From: Hepatobacter sp965661165
GTDB taxonomy: Bacteria; Pseudomonadota; Alphaproteobacteria; Holosporales; Hepatobacteraceae
Assembly (NCBI GenBank): GCA_965661165.1
Contig: CBFICL010000007.1
Coordinates: 1-40,976 of the forward strand
Reading direction: 5' to 3'
Length of the DNA: 40,976 bases
Shown here: positions 7,987-15,599 of the stretch, in pieces
Position numbering within the stretch: the stretch's first letter is position 1
Layout: the number at the start of each line of letters is the position of its first letter
Position numbers and translations under genes: made by a program
Notes under the pieces: model-generated
Seen by the model: the letters and a program-made list of their open reading frames with translations, nothing else
Told to the model about the DNA's origin: nothing
Database searches by the model: none

Positions 7987-9519
7987 TCAATGTGCCTCTT
8001 TGGATGTCATGACCTGAGGCCCCTCACCTAAAACGCCTTCAGACACACCTTCATGCTGAGATTCAGGCGCTTTTTCCTTCTCTTTCCCTGTGTTTGGCGC
8101 ATCTTCAGTAGATTCTTTTAAGGGATGTGCAAGCGATGCCTCAGGGGAACCAGCCACCAGTGCCCCGTCTACCACAGACAGCTCTGGTGTTTGTGCAATG
8201 CGTGTCATGTTTGCGTCCCAACACGGTTGCATATGCTTTGCCAACATCCCATACATCCTGTGTTGATAGGATGCCATATCTACCTTTTGACCTTTGTTAG
8301 GACCAGGGCACAGATCCAGGGGACCAAAGATAATCTTGCCACCCTTACCGTCAAAGATCATATCGTCTTCATAGGGGTTGTAACGAGAAAAGTGTGCGGT
8401 GAACTCGATAACCTCCTGATGCTCAGCCCTCGGCGGGTTGAGTGTGCACATAAGGAATTCGGAGCGCCACTTCTTGCAGCTATGTTTTAAGGAGCCATGA
8501 GCACTGCCCCCTTCCCCTAAAAACGAACCCTTCAGGTCAATACAATCCCATGCATTCCCTTCCGGAACATTGAAATAAAAGCTTGTTAATAAAAGCGCGT
8601 GTTGAAAACGATGGGAGGAAAAACTCAGGTGATAAAGGACAGGGCAAGTAAGCCCCAGTGAGACTCTCTCATAGATCATCCCTTTTGCAAGCAAATGATC
8701 CAACACCTTGGCCCACCCCTCAAGTGCAAAGCCTCCCGGCAAAAGAGGCGACTTTTTGGGAATATGTTTTTGTGGCACACCTTCTTTCAAAGAGGGGGGC
8801 AAGGTTTCAGCGTTCCAGATAGCATACACCTTGGGCAGTAATTCCTGAATACGCGCCTCTTGGCCCTCATCTGGGAAACACAGTTTTCTTAAAGAGTTCA
8901 CATAGTTAAAGACACGCTTCCTGTCTTTAGGATTCCCACTCTTTATGTCAAAATAGAGTCCCTTGACTCTCTTTGTGTCTGCGATCTTGGTATCGATGCC
9001 ATCTTTCTCCCTCGCCAGTTCCCGCACAGAGGAGGCCAAACGATCGTGCAACTTCATAAAGGTATATTCTTCATTTTCTTCACTACAAACAAAATGAAGA
9101 ATACAGTCACAAAGCTTGTCAAGGGAACAGAGCATGAGTTGCCTGTGCGTTCTGAGAATATCTGCTCTGGTAAGAACGGCCGTTCTTACCACATCATCTT
9201 CCTTATTCAACAAAGCCTGAACCTTGGGGAACGTGGTTTTAAAAAACGCCAGACTTTCTGACAAGGCTTGACCGGCCAAAGCGTCCTGTGCACCAGCGTC
9301 ATCTGGGGGTGAAGAAGGAACCTTGACGGCCTCAGGTCGATAGCAATAAAACCATGGCAACACAATCTTCGTGTCAGGACGCACGGTGATGGGACCCCTT
9401 ATGCCAGGGATCATCGTCATCGCGCCCTCACCGTCAAGCCTATCTTGAGGCGCCCTGAGAGGCGCCGTCATGAACATACATACCCCCACAGCGCCCACCA
9501 TCATCCACACTTGCCTCAT
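7987..9519 (-). CDS. Exported protein of unknown function (510 aa)
   Basis: I do not recognise this protein. It begins with a signal peptide (MRQVWMMVGAVGVCMFM), probably cleaved after PLRA, giving a mature N-terminus PQDR, the same four residues as in the exported protein at 19769. The body (about 90-430) is mixed helical and charged with scattered cysteines (CSLDKLCDC, HSCKKWRS, LDLCPGP). The last 65 residues are acidic, Glu/Ser/Pro-rich and probably unstructured. ATG 9519 was chosen over GTG 9522; GGAAGG lies 12 bases upstream. The -35-like palindrome at 9577-9582 is 58 bases upstream and is shared with three other exported-protein genes. The gene runs opposite to the flanking Fe-S and DUF3501 genes and is probably an acquired or effector-type gene. 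Confidence 0.8.
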   Translation of the reverse strand: MRQVWMMVGAVGVCMFMTAPLRAPQDRLDGEGAMTMIPGIRGPITVRPDTKIVLPWFYCYRPEAVKVPSSPPDDAGAQDALAGQALSESLAFFKTTFPKVQALLNKEDDVVRTAVLTRADILRTHRQLMLCSLDKLCDCILHFVCSEENEEYTFMKLHDRLASSVRELAREKDGIDTKIADTKRVKGLYFDIKSGNPKDRKRVFNYVNSLRKLCFPDEGQEARIQELLPKVYAIWNAETLPPSLKEGVPQKHIPKKSPLLPGGFALEGWAKVLDHLLAKGMIYERVSLGLTCPVLYHLSFSSHRFQHALLLTSFYFNVPEGNAWDCIDLKGSFLGEGGSAHGSLKHSCKKWRSEFLMCTLNPPRAEHQEVIEFTAHFSRYNPYEDDMIFDGKGGKIIFGPLDLCPGPNKGQKVDMASYQHRMYGMLAKHMQPCWDANMTRIAQTPELSVVDGALVAGSPEASLAHPLKESTEDAPNTGKEKEKAPESQHEGVSEGVLGEGPQVMTSKEAH

Positions 9520-9553
9520 CACAAAACCATACCTTCCGGTGAATCTCGCCTAT

Positions 9554-9590
9554 ACCAAACACAAAAAATGACACAATGTCAAAAAGTAAA
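9554..9590 (-). promoter_or_regulatory. Promoter/operator of the TGACA-N3-TGTCA type, site A
   Basis: On the minus strand TTGACA is followed by TTGTGTCATTTTTTG. TGACA-TTG-TGTCA is a perfect 13-base palindrome overlapping the -35 hexamer. The -10 is weak: TTTGGTATA lies at 17-20 bases. The -35 end is 58 bases before the start codon at 9519. The same palindrome plus T6G occurs at sites B and C, and the palindrome alone at site D (40579). Confidence 0.65.
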
Positions 9591-9591
9591 T

Positions 9592-10304
9592 TCAGCCTGT
9601 TGGGCGACCCTGACATGCCCGCCCCTTTTGATTGCACGAATGGTTGCGTGCTTTTTCTCTCAAGCGTTCATCCATGATCCCACGTTGCCCGATCCCTTTA
9701 TGCGATGATTCACAGATGGGGATGTTGCCCAGAAGAGATTCTACGTCTAAGGCATCATCTATGTTGGCATCCCCCTCACCCAAATCCAAGGTAGCATCTA
9801 GATCCCTTGGAAGCGCAGTGGCCGTGTTTATATCATCCCGCAGGGCTTCTAGCTTTGTAGACAATGAGTCTGGATCATCTGCAAAACGTGCAAGCGTTTC
9901 CGTGTTTATATCATCCCACAGGGCTTCTAGCTTTGTAGACGATGAGTCTGGATCACCCGCAAAACGTGCAAGCGTGTCTGTGTATACATAAGTATTTGTG
10001 CTTAAATCGGTGTCCGTTAAATCGCTGTCTGTGTTTAAGGCAAGGCTGAAACGCTTCATTCTTTCACAAAATGACTCCTCTTCAGCAGGCATACAAAAGG
10101 GGGGCGACACAGCTTGGTCGTGGTCATTATAAAAACCTTCTCTAGTTTCTTCCTTGCCTAAAACAGGTTGATCATAGGGTTGGGAAAATGTGATTTTGCA
10201 CCCATCACAAGAGATCCCCTTGACCTGACCGTCAGCGCCAAAGAAGCGCCCCATGCACATATGCCCCAAAAAGCCATCAACAATCTCAAGTAAAACGTTT
10301 CCAT
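9592..10304 (-). pseudogene. Exported protein of unknown function, apparently frameshifted
   Basis: A signal peptide (METFYLRLLMAFW, ending near WGASLA) starts at ATG 10304, with AGGGGA 10 bases upstream and a good promoter at 10334-10361. That frame stops at 10158. The rest of the protein (GADGQVKGISCDGC onward to the stop at 9592) is in a different frame on the same strand. That second frame is open upstream to 10437, but its extra N-terminus covers the promoter and a hairpin and has no start with a ribosome site. The simplest reading is a single frameshift near 10200-10260 in a protein of about 237 residues. The body is acidic, Asp/Thr-rich, and holds two 26-residue repeats (TLARFA-DPDS-STKLEAL-DDINT). 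A sequencing error or programmed frameshift is possible. The function is unknown. Confidence 0.6.
9823..9978 (-). repeat. Two tandem 78-base repeats inside the frameshifted exported gene
   Basis: Copies at 9823-9900 and 9901-9978 are about 90% identical and in frame, coding for two 26-residue units beginning TLARFA and ending LxDDINT. Being a multiple of three, the duplication preserved the frame of the body, so it happened while that frame was under selection. Confidence 0.9.
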
Positions 10305-10333
10305 AAAAACAATATCCCCTACAGAGTCTGCCC

Positions 10334-10371
10334 ATCGTAACAAAAAATGACGAATTGTCAAAAAATGACCC
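10334..10371 (-). promoter_or_regulatory. Promoter/operator of the TGACA-N3-TGTCA type, site B
   Basis: Minus-strand TTGACA (10356-10361) and TACGAT (10334-10339) are separated by 16 bases. The spacer begins ATTCGTCATTTTTTG, giving TGACA-ATT-CGTCA, one mismatch from the palindrome. The -35 is 52 bases before ATG 10304, leaving a leader of about 23 bases with AGGGGA. The block matches sites A and C almost base for base through T6G. Confidence 0.7.
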
Positions 10372-10411
10372 TTCTTCTCTTGGGCCTCTACCTCTTAAGA
10401 AAAAGCGTTTC

Positions 10412-10428
10412 ACAGGCAAAAAGCCTGT
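10412..10428. terminator. Perfect hairpin upstream of site B
   Basis: ACAGGC and GCCTGT flank five A residues. Read on the minus strand the stem is followed seven bases later by TTTTTC, so it could end transcripts coming from the exported gene at 10816-11526 before promoter B. The T run is short and offset, so this is tentative. Confidence 0.35.
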
Positions 10429-10815
10429 TACAAACAAAGAACCTTTTTTTAAAAAAGACCTTTCACCACATGGTCACTCCTCCCTCAAAAACAGCCTGTC
10501 TATATAGAAAAACTATCTTTGGAATCACCACACTACTTTTTGCAGCTTAACCATCTCTGCCCGCTTGGATGAACTGGCGTGATTAACGTTGGCTCTTAAA
10601 CAGAGGGTGTGATGCGTTTCTTCAAGACAGGCCAGAGATCATCATCTCAAAAGACATCCGTGAAACAGCGGACCCAAGGAAAAGCACGCGCGACCACAGC
10701 CTGCACCGCCAAGGGGAATACCTGAGAACAAGCACACCAAGGCCAGCACTTGACGTCACATATCAGCTAGATTCATCAAGCCTGCGCAACACCTTCAGGT
10801 TACATGCATTATTTT
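10429..10815. other. Noncoding stretch between two exported-protein genes
   Basis: About 390 bases with no convincing frame on either strand; the longest open frames start without ribosome sites and show no recognisable protein. An A/T-rich near-palindrome (CTTTTTTTAAAAAAG) lies near 10443-10457. The right half is close to coding base composition and could be a decayed gene, but I cannot identify one. Confidence 0.5.
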
Positions 10816-11526
10816 TCAAAAAGACTTTTCTTTAACAATCCTGTTAATGGTGGCCAACGAATTATATTCCCCATAGGCCTCATCTTTTGTCAAAAGGCCC
10901 TCTTTAACCATCAGGTCTATATGCTCTTCAATAGCGCTTTTTAATTGTGCTACGCGCGCTTCCCGATCCTTTCTCTCTTCCTGTAAAAGTTTCAATCCCT
11001 CATCGACGGCCTCTGTTTCTTTTATAATTTCTTGGGCTTCAGGGTTGTTGGGATATCTCTCCTCAGAAACAATATAATCATCCCAAAGGTGGTTTCCTTG
11101 CTCAAGTTGCTCTCTGACAAAAGCCACTCTTTTGGCTGTAAACGCTCGCCCATAGTTGGCAACCTCGTTTTTTGTGCGCTCCACCTCTTTTCTGGCTTGA
11201 TCATACCTTGCATACCATTCATTAAAGAGGTTGCGCACAATCTCATTTTGTGTCACGACGACATCTTCTTTTAAAGCGGGTGCGGCGAGGCCTTCGGGGG
11301 CTTGCTCTGAAACGCTTTCCCCAGAAACAAGGGGGTGGGGGTCATCCTGCACCGAAGAACCAACGAGCAATACCTCATCATGATCCGAAGGCCCCTGCTG
11401 TCCTGATGGCAAAGAAGGTCGGGAGGCGGGAGAGACATCGTCTTGATCCATCGCGGTCAGTGACCCAAAACCCATGAAGGAAAAGCCGGTTAACACCACG
11501 CCAATAAAAGAAAAACGGCACATCAT
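10816..11526 (-). CDS. Exported coiled-coil protein of unknown function (237 aa)
   Basis: I do not recognise this protein. From ATG 11526 it starts with a signal peptide (MMCRFSFIGVVLTGFSFMG, cleavage near SLTA). An acidic Ser/Pro/Asp-rich linker follows to about residue 95, then a highly charged helical region to the end (NEWYARYDQARKEVERTKNE, EERKDREARVAQLKSAIEEH), likely coiled coil. The frame is open to 11694, but promoter site C lies at 11561-11589, inside that extension, so the start must be downstream. ATG 11526 is 58 bases from the -35, like the other genes of this set. No strong Shine-Dalgarno is seen. Exported coiled-coil proteins are common among secreted effectors and surface proteins, but nothing specific supports either role. 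Confidence 0.75.
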   Translation of the reverse strand: MMCRFSFIGVVLTGFSFMGFGSLTAMDQDDVSPASRPSLPSGQQGPSDHDEVLLVGSSVQDDPHPLVSGESVSEQAPEGLAAPALKEDVVVTQNEIVRNLFNEWYARYDQARKEVERTKNEVANYGRAFTAKRVAFVREQLEQGNHLWDDYIVSEERYPNNPEAQEIIKETEAVDEGLKLLQEERKDREARVAQLKSAIEEHIDLMVKEGLLTKDEAYGEYNSLATINRIVKEKSF

Positions 11527-11560
11527 AGAGAGAACCAAAGATAAAGTCAAATCTATGTCC

Positions 11561-11594
11561 ATTTTAAGCAAAAAATGACTTATTGTCAAATAAA
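11561..11594 (-). promoter_or_regulatory. Promoter/operator of the TGACA-N3-TGTCA type, site C
   Basis: Minus-strand TTGACA (11584-11589), a 17-base spacer and TAAAAT (11561-11566): a near-consensus housekeeping promoter. The spacer starts ATAAGTCATTTTTTG, giving TGACA-ATA-AGTCA, one mismatch from the palindrome. The leader to ATG 11526 is about 28 bases. Confidence 0.75.
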
Positions 11595-11684
11595 TCTTTG
11601 TTTTGGTTCCTTGTTTTTCCTGTGTTCTCTCCCTCTTCCTCCTCTGTCTTCCAGAGGGGGGCTGTAAGGCTTCCTTTCTATCGT

Positions 11685-11748
11685 CGGTTTTCACGTCTTC
11701 TGGTTTTTACCTCTTCGATTTTCACGTCTTCTGGTTTTCACATCTTCG
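11685..11748 (+). repeat. Short tandem repeat, two 31-base copies
   Basis: Copies at 11685-11715 and 11716-11746 differ at only a few positions. Each splits into two 15-16 base units of the form GGTTTTCACRTCTTC. The array lies between the exported-gene promoter (site C) and the DUF3501 gene, at the edge of the inserted block. Confidence 0.8.
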
Positions 11749-11837
11749 GCGTTGACCATAATGTAAGACCTTTGAAAAAGCTTCTTTCCCCCTGTGGGCA
11801 GATTGCCTTGGGGCGTTTTTTGCATTAAGCTGGGCTT

Positions 11838-12428
11838 ATGGTTAAGACGGTGATTTCTCCTCAGGATATTCTCTTGCCCCCGGCGTTTGCCCCGGTGCGC
11901 GATGCTATGAAGGCTTGCGTCAAAGAGATAAAAACCCACAGACGCGTAAGCGTGGGCCCTTATGCTACGTTTTATTTTGAATGCTATGACACACTGGTGT
12001 GGCAAATTCAGGAAATGCTGCGTATCGAACATGGCGGCGCGGCTGAGGTGCAAGACGAAATTGATGCCTATGCCCCCTTGCTGCCCCAAGGCTCGGATTG
12101 GACCGCCACCTTGATGTTTGAAATTCCTGACGCCGACCACCGGCGCGCGCTTCTCAGCACCTTAGGTCATGTGGAAGACACCATCACCCTTCGTGTGGGC
12201 GACCACTGTGTGCCTGCTGTGTCTACAGATCAAGACGTGCGCACCACGTCTGAGGGCAAAACCTCGGCCATTCATTTTTTGCGCTTTGTGTTTGAACCGC
12301 CCATCAAAGCACTTTTGCTCACAAAAACGCCTTCTGTGGTGTTGGCCATCGGTCACAAAAACTATAACCATCACGTGACACTTGAGACTTCGGTTGTAAG
12401 GGCCCTTCTCTCTGACTTAACGCCTTAA
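11838..12428 (+). CDS. DUF3501 family protein
   Basis: Cytoplasmic protein of 196 residues matching the DUF3501 family in length and pattern: VGPYATFYFECYDTLVWQIQEMLRIE, a charged ELLPQGSDW-like segment (PLLPQGSDWTATLMFEIPD), and RFVFEPPIKALL near the C-terminus. In many proteobacteria this family is encoded next to rubrerythrin and the Fe-S oxidoreductase found here at 6483-7910, suggesting a role in the same redox system; its biochemical role is unknown. Here it is 3.9 kb from its usual partner on the same strand, with three minus-strand genes in between. It is followed 12 bases later by the aconitase-like gene. No signal peptide or membrane segment. Confidence 0.8.
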   Translation: MVKTVISPQDILLPPAFAPVRDAMKACVKEIKTHRRVSVGPYATFYFECYDTLVWQIQEMLRIEHGGAAEVQDEIDAYAPLLPQGSDWTATLMFEIPDADHRRALLSTLGHVEDTITLRVGDHCVPAVSTDQDVRTTSEGKTSAIHFLRFVFEPPIKALLLTKTPSVVLAIGHKNYNHHVTLETSVVRALLSDLTP

Positions 12429-12439
12429 TCCCTTGTAAG

Positions 12440-14767
12440 GTGCCAGCCCCTTGCGGCTTGCCTCCCTTGCGGCTTACCTTCCCTGGCGTTTCTGCGTCTT
12501 TTTTACCCTTTTTTCATCCCCTTCCCCCTACAACCGTTGTGAAACACACAAAGGAGGTGAGCCTCATCCCACACGATACGTTTGATCTCAACGGTACGCC
12601 AGTCCTCCTGAAAGGCCTATCCTACCTTAAGGCGCATCCTCAGCTCACCCGTGCACAACGCTTGATGGCGCTCAACATGTTTCATCATGGGGCCCAAAGG
12701 GATGACAGCGCGTTGCCCGCCCCTGGAGAGGTGTGGTCTTTTTTTCCAGATCAAGCGCTGGCCCAAGCTTCATGCCTCCCGTTTTGTTTGGCTGAAAAAA
12801 AAGCGGCCCCCAAGGAACGCGCCACAAAAAAAACCACACAGACGCCTCCCGCCAAAACGTCTTCACAAACGTCACGCACCCCTCACCAACCGTCATCTCA
12901 AGCTCCTCCTTATGTGCCGTTTTCTTTGTGTCGCACCCCGCACATCCCGCTTTACGCGCTTGATGAACATAAACACCCGGCTCTGTGGGGACACGAATTT
13001 AACAGCTACCTTGAGGAAGGCGAAAAACTTGGCAATCTGATGAAGGTGCAAAGCCCTTTTGAGATGCCCTCCCTCACCCATCACGCCCCATCTGAGACCT
13101 TTTTCCACACACTGATCGGCACCAGCGATGCAGTGTCTATGTGGGGTGCTGTGGGCCTTTTGGGCCTGAGATGTTCGGTGACCGAACTTAAAGCTGCGCT
13201 GTCAGGCACGCCGCTGTTGCTTAGGCGTCCCTCAATCTTAGGGGTGCGCATCGAAGGCAGCATGCCGTCTTATGCAGGTGCACGTGACATTGTTCATAAG
13301 CTGATGGATCTTTTGTCTGACCTTTATTTGCCCCACAAAATCATTGAATTTTTTGGCCCCGACCTTCACACTCTTTCCCTAGAAATGAGGCAAGAGATCA
13401 GTGCGCTGGCCAGATGGATGGATGCTGAAGCCGTGCTGTGGCCCATCAGCGAAGATACCCTACGCACCATCCAAGACAAACCCACCTTCAAGGCCTTGGC
13501 TGAAGAAAGCGGTTTGTGGGAAGAGGCAGCCCAGACAACAGATGATTGGGCCTATGATGAACGCCTTACCTTGTCTTTATCCACCATCAATCCAGGTCGT
13601 GCGCCGGCGTTGTCAGCGCGGCCTGCGCTGATGCCCAACACCCAAGCGTGGAAACCCCCTTACACGCCGCCTACAGCAGGGTTTCCTTCCCCTTCTCTGC
13701 CCATCACCCAAGCGTCTGTTGTGTTGCCGTCTCATACCAAGATCTGTCATGACACGATTCTGGCCTTCAGTTTATTGCTTGAAAAAATGGCAACTAAAGA
13801 GCTTGTCTTTAAGGCCGCCACCACGCTTTTTGTGCATCCTGACTATCAAGAAACTTGCCCCTTGATGCAAAAGATAAAAAAAGATGTGCTTGCGCTGGAT
13901 GGGAATATTGAGTTTAGCATGCTCCCGTTTGGCACACACGTGGTCACCACAGATGGGTCGCTCTTGTGGACATCTGAGCTGTTTGCATGTGTATTTGCCG
14001 TCTTAGGCACCACCTATGACGATAGCGTGCCCGACCTTTCGCCAAACGTCACACTCAAGGATGTGTGGCCTGAGGAGTTAGATATACAAAAACAGAGCGA
14101 ACGATTCCCAGCCTCTGCGCCTGATGACGTGGTGGTGCCCAAAACAAGATCCCGCCCTTTTTGGCGTGAGATGCCCGCACGTCAGAGTCTGGCTACCACG
14201 ATCCAAGAGGCCCATCCCTTACCTATTTTTCGCAATCATGATCTCACGTTTTCTTTGCTTGCACGGGGGCCTATGGGTGAGAAAGAGCCTGAACCTTTTG
14301 AGGCCTATCGTAACCACCCCTATTATCTGAAAAGGGCTATTCAAAAAGCCACCAAGAAATATGTGCCCAAAATCAGTGAATCTTTTCTTGAAGGCGATGT
14401 GCCCCTGGTTATTTTTGGTGGCCATGCCTATGGACGCGCCGGAGATTGGGCATGGCTGGATTGTGGACTTTCTTTGCTCAATGTCCGGGCTGTTGTGGCC
14501 CATAGTTTTGACCCCACGATTCACAGGGCCCTTTTGCATGCAGGCATCTTGCCTTTACATTGGATGCCCCCGGCAGAGGGCAAAGACATTGTTCTTGACG
14601 GCAGCGAACATATCACCATCACAGGTATACATACCGCGCATCAAGACAACCACACCGTGATGATGATGGTTCAAAAACGAGACACAACCCTTTTCGTGCC
14701 CCTCATGTTGTATCACATCCCTGCCTCTATGTTGCTGAACCACAAAAAAGAAAAAACAGCCAGTTGA
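12440..14767 (+). CDS. Aconitase-like protein lacking Fe-S and catalytic motifs (probable pseudoenzyme)
   Basis: Homologous to AcnA-type aconitases over its full length: FNSYLEEGEKLGNLMK (187-202), the block around HKIIEFFGPDLHTLSLEMR (299-317), LKDVWPEE, and the swivel-domain segment DVPLVIFGGHAYG to VRAVVAHSF (about 653-690). Active-site motifs are gone: GTDSHTTM is GTSDAVSM (227-234), the TSCTN region reads HTKICHD (432-438), GCTTCIGNSG reads GTHVVTTDGS (498-507), and YGxGSSRDWA reads YGRAGDWA (664-671). All three [4Fe-4S] ligands are therefore missing. Residues 118-160 are a Lys/Pro/Thr/Ser low-complexity insert, and the total is 775 instead of about 890. The start is unclear: the first 40 residues look noncoding, and a perfect AAGGAGG (12551-12557) points to an in-frame ATC at 12566 where ATG would be expected. 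The frame has no internal stops, so decay is recent or the protein has another role. Confidence 0.72.
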   Translation: MPAPCGLPPLRLTFPGVSASFLPFFHPLPPTTVVKHTKEVSLIPHDTFDLNGTPVLLKGLSYLKAHPQLTRAQRLMALNMFHHGAQRDDSALPAPGEVWSFFPDQALAQASCLPFCLAEKKAAPKERATKKTTQTPPAKTSSQTSRTPHQPSSQAPPYVPFSLCRTPHIPLYALDEHKHPALWGHEFNSYLEEGEKLGNLMKVQSPFEMPSLTHHAPSETFFHTLIGTSDAVSMWGAVGLLGLRCSVTELKAALSGTPLLLRRPSILGVRIEGSMPSYAGARDIVHKLMDLLSDLYLPHKIIEFFGPDLHTLSLEMRQEISALARWMDAEAVLWPISEDTLRTIQDKPTFKALAEESGLWEEAAQTTDDWAYDERLTLSLSTINPGRAPALSARPALMPNTQAWKPPYTPPTAGFPSPSLPITQASVVLPSHTKICHDTILAFSLLLEKMATKELVFKAATTLFVHPDYQETCPLMQKIKKDVLALDGNIEFSMLPFGTHVVTTDGSLLWTSELFACVFAVLGTTYDDSVPDLSPNVTLKDVWPEELDIQKQSERFPASAPDDVVVPKTRSRPFWREMPARQSLATTIQEAHPLPIFRNHDLTFSLLARGPMGEKEPEPFEAYRNHPYYLKRAIQKATKKYVPKISESFLEGDVPLVIFGGHAYGRAGDWAWLDCGLSLLNVRAVVAHSFDPTIHRALLHAGILPLHWMPPAEGKDIVLDGSEHITITGIHTAHQDNHTVMMMVQKRDTTLFVPLMLYHIPASMLLNHKKEKTAS
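12551..12568 (+). promoter_or_regulatory. Strong ribosome binding site facing an ATC codon
   Basis: AAGGAGG (12551-12557) is followed eight bases later by ATC (12566-12568), in frame with the aconitase-like protein and near the point where homology begins (HDTFDLNGTPV). Either ATC is used as a rare start, or an ATG has mutated and translation now begins elsewhere, for example GTG 12557 or ATG 12440. Confidence 0.5.
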
Positions 14768-14791
14768 CAGCACAAATATTGTCACAGGTTC

Positions 14792-14821
14792 TTGACACAG
14801 GGTAAGCCAACGCCTTAGTAT
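14792..14821 (+). promoter_or_regulatory. Promoter of the initiator tRNA gene
   Basis: TTGACA (14792-14797), an 18-base spacer and TAGTAT (14816-14821) form a strong sigma-70 promoter ending 12 bases before the mature tRNA 5' end. Confidence 0.7.
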
Positions 14822-14832
14822 TCCCAGTATGA

Positions 14833-14906
<74 letters not shown>

Positions 14907-15156
14907 CCGTTTTATGGCTTGCGTCATTTGCCCCTCTTTCCTTTCTCTTGTGTTAGCTGCTTGCCTGAGTGCGCACGGCCAGGTTACGCCTTGCAATCAC
15001 AAACACACCTTCCTCAAAATATCGCCTTTTTGTTGAGGAGATGTGCACCTCTTTCCTCAGCAGGGTTTTTTATGTTCTTTTAAGGCAAAAAATTCACGCA
15101 TTCTTCAAAAAATAGGGGCACACTAGAATTGTCTATATTAAGCAAGGAATCCAACC

Positions 15157-15540
15157 ATGATTGGGGTATTCGTGATCTTTTTGTTAGGATTTATCGGTCA
15201 TGCTGAAGGAACAATGTCTCATTCAGCTCACACCAAACGCATGGCGTGTGTGCTTGTCAAGCACAGTACACAAATCATGAACCAGGGGGAAAAGGTGCTT
15301 CAGTTGTCCCCGGCCATGAAAAAGCACGCCCGAATCATTGCCCGCCGCGTTCTTGAAAACCAGCAATCTTTGCACAAGATCGTGAAAGAAGCTTTGCACC
15401 ATTCACCTGAAGATATCTATGTCTTGCGCCTGTTGTGCGCGCAAAAAAACACCTTTACGAAACCGCGCACCAAGCCCATCACACCTCAAGAAACGTGGTT
15501 ACCACAAGAACGCCAGAGCAAACGCGAGCGCCGCCCGTAA
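15157..15540 (+). CDS. Small exported protein of unknown function (127 aa)
   Basis: Starts with a short hydrophobic signal segment (MIGVFVIFLLGFIGHAEG), then a basic, largely helical region (residues 25-90, VLVKHSTQIMNQGEKVL, ARRVLENQQSLHKIVKEAL) and a Lys/Arg/Pro-rich tail. AAGGAA lies 9 bases before the ATG. I recognise no family. It sits alone between the initiator tRNA and the convergent nrdB gene, and lacks the TGACA-N3-TGTCA promoter. The high positive charge (pI clearly basic) distinguishes it from the acidic exported proteins elsewhere in the window. Confidence 0.6.
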   Translation: MIGVFVIFLLGFIGHAEGTMSHSAHTKRMACVLVKHSTQIMNQGEKVLQLSPAMKKHARIIARRVLENQQSLHKIVKEALHHSPEDIYVLRLLCAQKNTFTKPRTKPITPQETWLPQERQSKRERRP

Positions 15541-15599
15541 ACACCACGCCCCTCAAAAAGGGCCTGCCGGAAACATCAGAAAACGCACAACTATCCCTA

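Noticed and set aside
10305..10437. N-terminal extension of the frameshifted exported gene's body frame
   Set aside because: It spans promoter site B and a perfect hairpin and has no ribosome site, so it is unlikely to be translated.
11563..11694. N-terminal extension of the exported coiled-coil protein
   Set aside because: Lies at or upstream of the promoter; a signal peptide begins at 11526 and the extension is lysine-rich and unlike an export signal.
14764..14782. TTGACA and TGTCA at the end of the aconitase-like gene as another regulon site
   Set aside because: The half-sites are ten bases apart instead of three and no exported gene follows; it sits just upstream of the tRNA promoter.
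15012..15038. CCTCAA/TTGAGG stem as a terminator after the initiator tRNA
   Set aside because: The loop is 15 bases and no T run follows.
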